A stretch of 64,000 nt of DNA from contig NTMA01000003.1 of NCBI GenBank assembly GCA_002917075.1, forward strand, positions 992,001 to 1,056,000, written 5' to 3'. Shown here one piece after another: positions 10,400-20,761 of the stretch; the first letter of the stretch is position 1, and each line of letters starts with the position of its first letter. A program made the position numbers and the translations under genes. The notes under the pieces are model-generated. The model was given only the letters and a program-made list of their open reading frames with translations, was not told the origin of the DNA and made no database searches. The DNA comes from Hawksworthiomyces lignivorus. Its lineage: Eukaryota; Ascomycota; Sordariomycetes; Ophiostomatales; Ophiostomataceae.

Positions 10400-11900
10400 C
10401 TAGTAGCTCTTGGGCAGGCCCAGGGCCTTCTCGGCCACAAAGTTGCGGATCATCTCGCGCGACACGGGCGCGATGCGCGGCACCATGCACTCGCGCAGGT
10501 AGCGCTCGACGTGGAACGCCCGCGCGTAGCCCATGCCGCCGAGGGCGAGCACGGCGCGCTCGCAGGCCTGGAAGGCGGCCTCCGCCGCCAGGTACTTGGC
10601 CATGTTGCAGGCGACGCCCAGGTGCGACGGCAGCCGGTCCGCCCCCTGCGCGCGGTGGGCGTCGTACTGGGCGGCGGCGCTGTACGTGGCCAGCTTGGCC
10701 GCCTCGAGCGCCATCCAGGCCTCGGCCAGCGGGTGCGCCACGCCCTGGTACGCGCCGACGGGCTTGCCGAAGACGACGCGCTCGCCCACGTAGGCCGCCG
10801 CGCGCCGCAGCGCCGCGTAGCCCAGCCCCAGCGCCTCGCCCGCGATCAGGCAGCGCTCGGCGTTCATGCCGTGCAGCACGACGCGGAACCCCTGGCCCTC
10901 GCCGCCCACCAGCGCGCCCGGCCCGTCCTCCACCTCGTAGCCGTCAAAGAACACCTCGTTGGCGTCCACGGCGCGCCCGCCCATCTTGGGAATCGGCCGC
11001 AGCGTCAGGCCCGGCTTGGAGGCGTCCAGCGGGATGCACAGCAGCGACAGGCCGTCCGTGCCCTCGCCGCCCGTCCGCGCCAGCAGCACCATGCGGTCCG
11101 CCACCTGGGCCGACGAGATCCAGATCTTCTGCCCCGTGATGCGGTACTTGTACGAGCCGCTGCCGTCGCTGCTCGGAACCTTCTCCGCCCGCGTGCGCAG
11201 CTTGCGCGTGTCCAGCCCCGCGTCGGGTTCTGTCACGCCGAAGCTCGTGCGCCACCGGCCCTCGATGATGGGCGGCAGCCACGCCTTCTGCTGCTCCGGG
11301 GTGCCGAAGCGCGCCAGCGGCTGCGTAGCGTACACATTGGCATGGATGGACTGGGCGCCGGCAAAACCCGCGCCTGATTCGGCAATCGTCTGCAGCATGG
11401 TGACAGCCTCTGAGAGTCCCAGCCCAGCGCCGCCCAGCTCCTCAGGCAGGGCGATGCCGATGAATCCGGCCTGTGCAATCGCCTGGTGGAAGTCGAGCGG
11501 GTAGGTTCCGGAGTCGTCCCTGTCTGCCCAGTATTCCTGAGCTGAATCAGCTAGCTGCGCTATGAAACTCGGCAGTGCCCAGACTTTAAAAATCGCGAAT
11601 AATAATTCCTTCTTAGCACGGAAAACCTACATCCGGGAAGTCGGCGCAGACGCGGAAGACGGCTTCGCGCACCTGCCGCTGAGTGTCAGACAGACAGCTA
11701 GCATCCATGAGACTGAGGCGCGGATCAGATCCCGTACCGCCGGCAGCGGAAGCCATGTGGCGGCGAGAGAACGACACCGCAGAGAGAGGGGTGGCTCTCC
11801 GCAAAGCTGCCCGCCAGCATGGTGTACGGGCCGAAGAGGCAGGCCGGAAAACCGATCTCCCGCTCACAGCAAAAACTGGCAATTGTCTTAAGGAGGCCAT
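10400..11900 (-). CDS. Mitochondrial acyl-CoA dehydrogenase family protein
   Basis: Two exons (11900-11631 and 11554-10400) are joined across a 76-nt intron (gtaggt...gcgcag), giving about 474 residues. The first ~50 residues are rich in Arg/Ser/Ala without acids, a mitochondrial presequence. ACAD landmarks follow in order: N-terminal helical domain with LPEELGGAGLG, the FGVTEPDAG beta-domain motif, GQKIWISSA, and the C-terminal helical domain ending ALGGMGYARAF...IRNFVAEKALG. The family oxidises acyl-CoA to enoyl-CoA with FAD, passing electrons to ETF. The usual C-terminal catalytic Glu (YEGT in MCAD-like enzymes) is replaced by APVS. A Glu sits at the isovaleryl/long-chain-type helix position (AERCLIAG, about residue 323). 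The substrate is unknown. No peroxisomal SKL tail is present (it ends PKSY). Confidence 0.85.
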
Positions 11901-12136
11901 TTCAGAGTTACCCAGTAAAGCGCCAGTCCATGCGAATGAAGAAAACTGGCCGCTTTATAATATTTGGCCAATTCCGACTTCGCATGGCGAGATACATATG
12001 TCAAGACGCCGAGGTGACAGTGAAATGCCAAGCTTGAGGTCGCAGTGTAAGCTACGGTTAACACCGTTCGGAATGAATAGCTTTTCGCCTAATTCCTTAG
12101 AGTCCCTGGCGTCCTTGTCCTCTCTATCGTTCATAC

Positions 12137-12208
12137 GGCCCCTTGGCCTAATGGTAAGGCGTTGCTTTCCGGTGGCAAAGATTCTGGGTTCGAGTCCCAG
12201 GGGGGTCG
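12137..12208 (+). tRNA. tRNA-Arg (anticodon CCG)
   Basis: A full cloverleaf can be drawn. Acceptor stem GGCCCCT (12137-12143) pairs with GGGGGTC (12201-12207), with two G-T pairs; discriminator G. The D stem is GCCT/AGGC. The anticodon stem is TTGCT/GGCAA with loop TTCCGGT, so the anticodon is CCG at 12169-12171. The variable loop is five bases. The T stem is CTGGG/CCCAG with loop TTCGAGT. It is intronless, 72 nt, with no encoded CCA. It decodes CGG. Internal Pol III promoter: A box about 12144-12154, B box 12187-12197. Confidence 0.93.
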
Positions 12209-12236
12209 TTCTTTTTTCTTTTTTTTTTTTTTTTTT
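12209..12236 (+). terminator. Pol III oligo-T terminator of tRNA-Arg
   Basis: T6 (12212-12217), one C, then T18 (12219-12236) lie directly after the tRNA. This is a strong RNA polymerase III termination signal. Confidence 0.85.
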
Positions 12237-12674
12237 GGAGCCATCGCAAGGCCTTCGATTTCCACAGAGCACTCCATACATCAGTGAAATCTCGGGGTTT
12301 TAAAAGCGGAGTCGACGCTAGAGTGCGATGAAATTTTGTTAGCCGAACGCGGTGTTGGCAACTCACTTTGTTCCTCTGCTGATGTCGTTTCTATTAGTTC
12401 ACTTTTTTTTCTGGTCACGGATTAGGCTGGTCCTTTTAATGTTTCTTTTCCGTTTGTTATGTATAAGATGTGTTTTTATATTGTCTATATAGCACAGATG
12501 GCCTTTGGCCCTTGCTGCGTACTTATTTATTGTTTATGCTTCATTGATCATTTCATGACGAATGTCTATCCCTTGAGTATCCTCCCAGTTCGAAAACCAA
12601 ACTCCTTGCTGTATTTCTGTTCCAAATCTAAAAGAGAAAAAATAGGACACAAGGCAAAAAGCCTGTCCTTTGGT
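12237..12674. other. Intergenic region, 3' side of the GH76 gene
   Basis: This is AT-rich spacer between the tRNA terminator and the stop codon of the convergently placed GH76 gene. I see no gene or repeat in it. Confidence 0.5.
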
Positions 12675-14246
12675 CTATGCCATCCCCCAGACGAACGCAC
12701 CGCAGAAGAGGCTGAGGGCGATCCCGCGCTTGTCCACGGACTTGTTCGGGGCTGCCGACTTCTTGGACGGCGTTGGGGTCGCGGCGGGCGCGGTCTGCGA
12801 TGGCACTGCCGAGCTTTGGGATGGGTGCAAGACATTGTCCAGGAGCACCAGGTTCTGGACGGTCTCAAGGGCGCTCAGCTCCTGGCCCAGGCCGACACTG
12901 CTGTCGAAACCGCCCACGTACCACTTCTGACCGCATGTGGAGCCATCAGCAGTCGGCGCGCCGTCGATGTTGGCGCCGGAGCAGGCGATGCCGGCGGCAG
13001 CGGCAGAGGCCTGTATGTAAGTCTCGACCTGAGGCGCCAGCGACGGTAGCATGACGGTCGAGGCAACCATGAAGCGTGACAGGTAGCCTTTAAAGGACTT
13101 CATGTCGGTGTCGCAGGTGCCGACGCCCTCGCAGGCGTGCTCCCACATGATGTTCGTGGCGTTCTTGAAGGGGCTGAAGAAGGCAGAAGCAGCGCCGAAC
13201 AGGCCATTGGCACGCGTCACCCACACCTTGTCGCCCGTCTGGTTGGCCATCACCGCGGCACCATACAGGTAGATGCCGTTTGCGTACGAGAAGCTGAGCG
13301 GGTTCACTTCGCTGCAGTTGGTGGAGGAGTCGGTGCCGTCGTATACGTTGTAGTAGTCGTCAATGAGGCCTACCGCCACGGTCCAGTCCCAGACCTTCTC
13401 AGCCCAGGCGACGTAAGTCTGGTTGCCGGTGAGACGGGCAAGGCGGGCAGACAGCTGGAAGAAACCGCCGTTGCTCACCGAGTTCTTGTAGTTGATGCCG
13501 TTGTAGTTGCTCGCGTAGATCTGCCAGGTGAAGCCGCCGCCGCACCTTGTGGTGTTCCAGCGGGAAACCATGTTGTTCCAGAGATTGACGCTCAGGTCCA
13601 GCCAGCTCGGCATACCGGCTGGTGTCAGGTCGGTGGGCTGGGTGAAATTGCGTTCGGCCGCGGTTAGCACGGTGAAGCCCCAAAACGCCTGGTCGTCGTT
13701 GCCCTCCTGGAGCTGCTGTGCGGGGACGATAAAGTCATAGTTGGGGCCAACCTGGGCCATGATGGCTGTCGCGATTGTGTTGTCGTATGAGGTATCCTTG
13801 GTGAAGTATGAATAGTCCAGCATGGCGCCAAACAGTGCACCACATTCCCACCAGTAGTAAGGTTGTGGCAGATCCACATACGTCTAGGTCACGGCAGCAT
13901 TATGTTAGCACACACCTGACGTGGAGATGTCGATGCAATTTTGTTATTCCACGATAAGTGATCATCATGGAGCTCCCGGGAGATGCCAATAAAATACAAC
14001 ATACCGTTTCATTGCCGAGATAGTACGACATGACACCACCTGCTAAGGTTTTTGCAACATCTACAATAGATGCTGTCGAAATGTCAGCAAAGAGTGCTGG
14101 CAGGCAATGTGCGAATCATTGCAAGACCAAGACCCAATTGCACTAGGAAACTCACATGTAGTATCGACATCAAGGCTTTTAGGCGCGGCTTGGTCTGCCA
14201 AAACAGCCACAGCCGAGGCGACAAGAAACGCCTTTGAAAAAGACAT
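12675..14246 (-). CDS. GPI-anchored GH76 endo-1,6-alpha-mannanase family protein (Dfg5/Dcw1 type)
   Basis: Three exons (14246-14156, 14072-14005, 13883-12675) give about 455 residues. Introns are gtgagt...cgacag and gtatgt...acctag. The protein starts with a signal peptide (MSFSKAFLVASAVAVLADQA), followed by the GH76 fold. Characteristic pieces are SYYLGNET, PYYWWECGALFGAMLDY, the catalytic-type aspartate pair in GNDDQAFWG (about residues 116-117), NYKNSVSNGGFFQLSARLAR, YNVYDGTDSSTNCSE and NGIYLYGAAVM. The C-terminus is Ser/Thr/Pro-rich, then ends in a short hydrophobic tail (IALSLFCGAFVWGMA), typical of a GPI-anchor signal. Known role of Dfg5/Dcw1: plasma-membrane or wall enzymes thought to process the GPI core mannan and attach GPI proteins to wall glucan. 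Family call is firm; paralog is unresolved. Confidence 0.9.
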
Positions 14247-16887
14247 GTCGGTCAAGAACTCGAAGGCCAATTGCCTCAACGCGAGATAGAATGCAGCTCG
14301 AGAAAACGGAGGAAGAAAAAGAGAAACGAAGCTGAATGCCGCGCAGCGACAGGATAACGATCAAAATATGTTTCACCTGTGGGCCCCGGAGAGGTAGGCA
14401 CTAAGAAAACCAGATTCTCGGTGAAGATGGATTCAAGAAGAGAAATCTCAATTCAAGAGATCGAAGGGCGAAAGAGAAGAAAGAAGTATTAGAGAAAAGC
14501 TCGGCGCAGCAAAAGCTGACGAAGGATCAAGGCGTAACCAGAGCAGCCACCAATATCGCAAAGACAGAAGTGAATACGAGAAATATCCTAGAAGGGACTA
14601 GAGGGCTACCCAAGAAGGGTGATATCGTATGGAGCACGGAAAGATGCAAGAAACAAGCGAGCAATCAAGCTCGAAAGCGGAGCTGCTTTGATAAAAAACA
14701 GATAAAAAGAAGTAAAAGAACTGCAAGGGCAAGTACTCCCTTACAGGAAAGAAGAACGAAAGGAAAGAAAGACAAGGGAAAAAGAGACAGATTCTTGAAT
14801 GAGAGGACTCCTGTTCCTGAATCGAGTGTTTGGATTGTGAATGTTTCTGCGGCTGACTCTCGGGCAGCTAGGGTCTTATATTGTACACAAACACGATATC
14901 ACATACTCCTGGGAAGGGAAAAACGAAAGAGACCCAAGAAAAGAAACGAAAAGGGAGAAATTGATCGTCAGGTACCAGGAACGCTGGCTTCTTATCCATA
15001 ATTTTCCTTATGGGCTTTGGCAATGCCCTTTGTCTGGAAATCGACATATTTTAGAAGAATATGAGCCAATCGTTTCCCACAAAAAGCAAAATAGGGTCCT
15101 TTTTGAAGGTGAACTGTCGCCTCTTACGGCGCCATTCACACACTCCCAAGTTTGCCACTCCTTTTTTTTTTTTTTTAGTACCATTTTCCTGTGTTTTTTG
15201 TTTCGTTTCAAACTCGTATTTACCTCCCTGTACCCGCACTCCCGCAGTCGGTCTGAACTGTCAGCCTCTCGCAATCCCACCCTGCCTTTTCTTCGTAAAA
15301 CCCCTGCAGAACCAGAACCTCAGTATCTTGGCACGGCTGCTTATTCCATCTAGAGCACGGAGCATCGGTTATGGGGGTAGAAAGCGTCTATTATTTCGGT
15401 ATTGGGGCTCCGCCAGGCAGAATACCAGCGCTTGCCCAGAGCGGTCACCGCTATTTTTTGCAATTGAAGATGGTTCCATCCAAGTATGCCTCTATAAAAG
15501 TCTTTCTAAATAGCGTCTCGCTGGCACTTTTTGTCCTGTGACATCCTGTCTAGCTTTTGGTCGTCTAATAGCTCTTCTGCTCTTGTACCCGGAGATAGGC
15601 GCTACATTCAATTTTCAGCTCCCTCCGCTCTTTGTCTAAGTTTTAGCAGCCATTGCGTGTGGAAACGGCTGTTTTCTGGAGGTAGAAGAAACTCAAATCA
15701 GTTCTTAGGCTCTGTAAGATGATGTAGATATACCTTTTGGTGTGCCGATAGTGCCGGAATTTTCTTTTTCGCCTTACAAGAATGGGATGTAGCTTCTTCG
15801 CGTAGACAAATCAGGTCACTGCTGACTTTTTCTCTGCTCTAAAACTGTGATGGGTCATAGCACGGGCGTTCTGGGCGTTCTGGGCGTTCTTCCATTGCCT
15901 GAGCGCCTTTCCTTTTCTGGTGTGTTCGTGTCTCGACAAGACGCATTAAGAAACCTCCCTACATGACTCGCCAAACCAAAGCTACCACGTATTCCAACCA
16001 CGTGTAATATGGTCATTTTTTCTGTAGCATATAGAGATATACATATCCAGCAGCCGGTTGAGGTGTTGTCTTTTCATCGTCTTATCATCACTGCTATCGT
16101 AGACGAGGGGTCAAAAAGCGTTTGTCTCTTGTGAAGCGCCGTGCATCGGATCATCTGAACTTCGATCTGCAAGATAGACTGCCCAAGTTACTGATATGTG
16201 CTATTTCTTGCAAGCAATGCAGGATAGACGTCGCTTGTCATAGCGTGATGCGCTCCCCCAAAATAGACCACAGAGACGGGAATGGCACCAGTTTGTATTG
16301 ATTGGAGAATGATTCGGAAACATGAAACAACTGGTGAAATTGGATGGGATCAACAATAAAAGCAGGCGATCGATAGTTAACGATCACGTGTGTTTTCGAG
16401 CACGCTGACGTCAAGTTCGAAAAGAAAGCTTTCCATTTGAGCCATTGCAATATTACAATGCGCTGCTACCTCCTATACCGCCAAAAGTGCTACGCTGGAT
16501 TTTGTTGTCCCGTATGCTGATAGATGAAAACATTCTGGTCCCAAACCTTCAGAATTGTCCCAGAGCGACTGAATTCGCTTACGACTAGTGTTTCAAACAT
16601 TAATATTATTGCTCAAGTCAAGTCGATAATCTAAGCATGCAAGAGGAGTATAAATTAACAGATGAAAGGACATAAATGCAAGCTATGCAATATGCGGCGT
16701 AAGGTATGGTAGTTATAAAAGCAAGAGCAGACAAAGACAAATAGAGCAAAGACATGCTATAATGCAACGCGCCCAACAGTAAAGGCGACGGTGACGAGAA
16801 GGGGGCCATGTCCAGAAATAGACGGATCTTGCTACTTCGGAACGCAAGACCCAGATTTAAGAGCCTGCACGCGATGATTCTGCGCGA
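14247..16887. other. Intergenic: upstream of GH76 and downstream of MscL
   Basis: The first kilobase is purine-rich on the plus strand (pyrimidine-rich on the GH76 coding strand), probably GH76 promoter and leader. The longest open frame here (15061-15513, +) runs through a T-tract and has no conserved look, so it is not called. A three-copy 9-bp tandem repeat lies at 15864-15890. Confidence 0.5.
15864..15890. repeat. Three tandem copies of a 9-bp unit (GGGCGTTCT)
   Basis: Three exact head-to-tail copies with no obvious fourth copy. The location is intergenic. It could be a minisatellite seed or a cluster of protein-binding sites; the sequence does not say which. Confidence 0.9.
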
Positions 16888-17702
16888 CTACATGCCAGCA
16901 CGTCTGTCCTCGCGGCCATCTTGCCAGCTGGTGCAGTTGACGCAACGAGCAGCCTGAGAGACGTTAGTAAGGGGGGGGGGGGGGGGGGGAGAGGCGACAA
17001 GACAAAGAGTGAAAAGGGCTCACCTTCTCGCTGATGCGCTTCCGGCAGTACTTGCACTTGATGGTGTGCTTGATGATGGGGTCGTGGGAGAAGTACTGGT
17101 ACGCGCTGGCCAGAACGTACAGTGAGAGGCCCACACCAAGGAAGTTGATCACTCGGTTTAGGAAAACACTGGAAGGCGGTATTAGCGATGACAACAAAGC
17201 GCGACAAAGAAGGGAAAAATAGACAAGTGAAGACGAGCTTGGAGAGAAAGGAAGAGTAAGTAGTCACGCACCCATATGCCATCACCACGGCACCGTCGTC
17301 CTGGGCAATCTGGAGCGTGTTGTAGCCGTGCTCCTTGGCATAGTTGGGGCCTTTCTTCAGCACGGCAAACTTCTCGTCCAAGTTCTTGTTGAGCGGCAGC
17401 AGCACTGAGAGTGGCGGCAGCACGATGTCACTGACAAACGAGTTGACGATGGCCGTGAAGGAGGCGGCAATAATGAGACCGAACGCGATCTCGAGAATAT
17501 TGCCCTGCAGAGCAAAGTCGAGGAACCCGGACCAGATGTTTTTGACCACGCGCTCGCCGACCTCGATCACATTGTCGTCTTCCTCCAGCTGCTCCTCATC
17601 AATGAAGGGGTTGCTAGCATTCGGGTCGTCGCGGAAGGGGAAGGGCACAGGATTGGCACCATTGGATCCGCCATTTGGCGCCGGGCTGTTGTTTGAGGCC
17701 AT
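16888..17702 (-). CDS. Large-conductance mechanosensitive channel (MscL family) with zinc-ribbon-like tail
   Basis: Three exons (17702-17272, 17168-17024, 16953-16888) give 213 residues in frame. The last intron has a TACTAAC branch point. The first ~55 residues are Pro/Asn/acid-rich. The amphipathic VKNIWSGFLDFALQGN helix leads into TM1 (ILEIAFGLIIAASFTAIVNSF, then VSDIVLPPLSVLL), the MscL signature. A soluble loop of about 40 residues follows, then TM2 (FLNRVINFLGVGLSLYVLAS). The C-terminal tail has two cysteine pairs, CKYC and CVNC, spaced as in a zinc ribbon; similar tails occur on some bacterial MscL proteins. MscL opens under membrane tension and releases solutes in hypo-osmotic shock. 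In fungi its membrane is uncertain (plasma membrane or organelle). Start is the first ATG; a (TC)17 tract lies about 140 bases upstream. Confidence 0.9.
16971..16989. repeat. Poly-G run (19) inside the second MscL intron
   Basis: Nineteen G on the plus strand, i.e. a C-run in the MscL pre-mRNA. It lies just upstream of the TACTAAC branch point and acceptor of intron 2, so length changes could affect splicing of the zinc-ribbon exon. Confidence 0.9.
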
Positions 17703-17836
17703 GGCGAGGGGTTGAGAGGAGAAGAGAAATGGGAAGGGGAAAGGGGGGCGAGAAGAGGGATTGACGACGCAGTAGGGAAAGAAAAAGAGTACGAAGAAGA
17801 CGGACCAGAGCAGCGATGGTTGGGAGGAAGCAGAAC

Positions 17837-17876
<40 letters not shown>

Positions 17877-18701
17877 AAGAGAATTGAGCGGAAAACAGCA
17901 CAAGTCAAAAAGGAGAGGAAGGAGGAGGGTCAGCGGATCAAGCGATATTGGCATTTACTAGTATTGCAGATCATAGATGCAAGTACATCGCTTGGCAGGA
18001 ATAGGAATGCGAAAGTGGGCAAAAAAGAGTCTCTGCAGATTCACGCTCATGGCATAGTTTCACGAAGCTACGTATATTTGGTGGCTGGTTGGTTGGGCTA
18101 GCTCGCTCTTTTGGACGGAGCTGATGCAATTGTCACCGAAGGCTGCTCTAGATTAGGAAAGGGAAGAAAAACTGAGGAAATCAAATGGGACCCTGGAAAA
18201 GAGGCTATGAGCACATTCAAGCTGAGATCGCAGTCGTCAAATGACGAAGCTATTGAAATGGAGCCTGCAGCTTCATCTTTAGCCGTCCCTCATTCGACCT
18301 AGCCGCATCACTAATCAGGGCGGGGAGGCTGCACGTGCTAGCAAGATTGGGGTAATGAAATTGACGGGATTGAAGCATTAGATCTTGAGCTGAAAAATGA
18401 AGAGAGAAAAAAAAAATATGGCGAGATAAGGTTAAAATATCCCGCTGCAAAAGCTTCTCGTATCTGTGTGGTTTTCAGCACGCCTGGGCTCAAGGGTGCG
18501 CTAACCCTTTCAGCTGTAGTTGCTGTTGATAAGAACCCCCCGACTCTGTGTGGCCTGCGAACCTCTTTTGCGTTTCCAGATTGCCTCCTCTGCTGCCGTG
18601 CCGTCTCTGCTAGCGGCGGCAAACCATCGTAATTATTGGGTGGGCCTAAATCGACCCAGATCCCTCGCCCGCGTTACATCCTTCCTGTTCGCCGAATTGA
18701 T
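17703..18701. other. Intergenic: MscL promoter/leader and SUR7-like 3' region
   Basis: The first part is purine-rich on the plus strand and contains the (GA)17 microsatellite. The rest has no supported gene. Confidence 0.5.
17839..17872. repeat. (GA)17 microsatellite
   Basis: A perfect 34-base GA repeat, 137 bases upstream of the MscL start codon. It is TC on the coding strand and may lie in the promoter or 5' UTR. Confidence 0.95.
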
Positions 18702-19858
18702 CTACTTTCCCTCCTTCTTCTTTGCTGCAGCAGCAGCAGCTGCTGCTGCCGCCGCCGCTGCCGCCTTCTTGACCTCGCCGTGCAGCTCCCGCAGCCAGTA
18801 CAGCGACGAAACCGTCATCATCCCAAATGCCGCCCACGTCAGGTTCTCAAACTTGGTCCCCTGCGTCGCCTCCATGCCGATCGTGTCTTTGCCCAGCCGG
18901 TTGATCGACTCCACCGCGGACGCCACGGCGACGGCTGCTACCACTGCTGCGATCAGCAGCGCCAGCGCCGCGCCCGACGCCGCAGCCAGATTCGCCAGCA
19001 CCGTCTCGCGCGCGCGCGCGGCCCGCGTCACCAGGGACGCGGCCGTCAGCAGGAGCGCGAGCCCGGCCAGCACCGTAGCCAGGATGTAAAACACGGCCAG
19101 CACGAGGCCCAGCGTGGGGATGCGGTTGAGCACGCTCAGCAGGCTGGCCGACGCGCCCAGCTTGGCCAGGCTGCCGCCGTCCACAAAGTTGCCGCCCAGC
19201 TCCCCGTCGATGATCTGCGAGATGTTAAGCTGCGCCGCGTCTAGCTGCGTCGTGCAGACCGAGACATTGCGCCATAAAAGGTCGTCGCCGGCTGTCACGT
19301 TTGGTGCATACGTGCCCTCGCACGCGTTCATAATGTGCAGCGAGTAGAACTGGCTGATGCCCAGCACCGCCGCCATGTCGTCCGCTGCAGTTGCTGCAGG
19401 CAATCCGGCAAGAACGCCCTCGGCGGCGGACAATGTGAGCTTCCGAGGCTGTAACCGCTTCCCGTCTTCGCTGTCGGCGTCGGTGTTCGTATCGCTTTCG
19501 TTTGTTTCATTTCCGCTTGGTTCGGCCTGGTCGCTTTGTGGGCTCTTATCATTCGCCTCAGTCACGTTTGCAGCCTCGTCGATGAGGACCACCACGTGGG
19601 ATAGGTCGCGGGTGTTTGGTTGATTGAGATTCGGGACGAAGTTGCGGCCGAGGACGGATGTGTTCAGCTGAATCAGCTGTTAACAGACGCACGAACTGTT
19701 CAAAAAGCAAACTCAAGTCCGCTGTAAGATCGTAAACTTACGACGATAATTTCGTAGTCTTCCATGAATCCGGGGGTGTTACCGGCGAAAACTCCGAGGA
19801 TCGAGAGGATGAAGCCGATGAGCGTGCAAACCACAGGGACGTAGAAAGTAAGCTCCAT
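18702..19858 (-). CDS. SUR7/PalI-type four-helix plasma-membrane protein
   Basis: Two exons (19858-19742 and 19676-18702) give 363 residues; the intron is gtaagt...taacag, phase 0. The N-terminal TM helix (FYVPVVCTLIGFILSILGVFAG) is followed by LIQLNTSVLGRNFVPN, as in SUR7 proteins. A large outside loop carries N-glycosylation sites and the claudin-like motif QFYSLHIMNACEGTY with a later VCTTQ cysteine. Three more helices follow (IPTLGLVLAVFYILATVLAGLALL; LANLAAASGAALALLIAAVVAAVAVA; WAAFGMMTVSSLYWL). The tail is an alanine run ending KKKEGK. Family members mark eisosome/cortical patches or act in pH signalling and cell-wall stress; which applies here is not shown. The middle of the loop (residues ~65-105) is acidic, Asp/Glu/Asn/Thr-rich and probably disordered. 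Confidence 0.85.
18722..18772 (-). repeat. GCN repeat encoding C-terminal poly-Ala
   Basis: A mixed GCA/GCT/GCC/GCG tract encodes about 14 consecutive Ala before the KKKEGK tail of the SUR7-like protein. Trinucleotide structure makes its length likely to vary between strains. Confidence 0.8.
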
Positions 19859-20761
19859 AGCTGCTGGTATGAAAGACCGCCTTTGGAAATTGGATTAAGA
19901 TATCAAAAAAAACTCTATTCCTATACAAATTAAAAAAGAGAGTATGGTAAGTAGTACTGTTAGCAACACTTCAATTATGTGTACAAACCAATGGAGGTTT
20001 CCACCGCCGGAGATTAGTGCTTGAAGCAGACAGTCGAATAAGACTGAAATGGAGAGGAGAGAGAAGGACGAAATAATAATAAAAATAGAGGATGATAGAA
20101 AAAAAATACGGAAACGAAAGCCAAGAGAATAAAAAAAAAAGAGGCTCGGGCAATTCAAAGACAACGTTGATCTACATAAAAAGTTTGCTGCAAGAAGGGT
20201 ATATCGTGTGAGATGGCCGGAAGCAGGAAGTCTGTGTTCGATTTTGTTTCTGTCTCTCCCCTTTTCAATAACTGATTTCAGGATATAATCAGGTAAATAG
20301 ACCATCAAACAAATGCTCTCCGGTGGCAGGACAATGAATTAGCACGGTCTCCCACGGAAGAATCGGAGTATGGTGTCTTGCAATCCTCTTGACAAGGGTC
20401 TCAGGAATGCATCTCATGCAGCAACCACATTCCAGTGACATGTCCGGTGCATCGTACCATGTTAAGCCGGAATAGCGTGAACCGGATTAACTTTTACATC
20501 TTTATGATTTTATACATCCCCCTCTCGTTCTTTGGCCTCCTTCACCTTAAATTGCAGTCTTTGTGACGAGACCGCAAATCTTTGGAGACTGGCGGCCAGC
20601 ATTCTCATTGACGCACTGGCTCTCAAACACTAGTCGAATTCCAGTCAATCTTGAAGGAAATGCTGTGGATGCAGGATAACTTTATTACATCAGTGCTTTT
20701 AAATAATGCAATTCTGTGAGATAATTTTGTGTGCTCTCAACTTCTCATTTGTACTTGGATC
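19859..20761. other. Intergenic: SUR7-like promoter and LRR gene 3' region
   Basis: AT-rich, with A-runs near 20100-20140. Overlapping minus-strand frames here are T/F/L-rich compositional artefacts. No gene is supported. Confidence 0.5.

Noticed and set aside
15061..15513. 150-codon plus-strand frame
   Set aside because: Runs through a T-tract and pyrimidine-rich DNA in the GH76 upstream region; no conserved motif.
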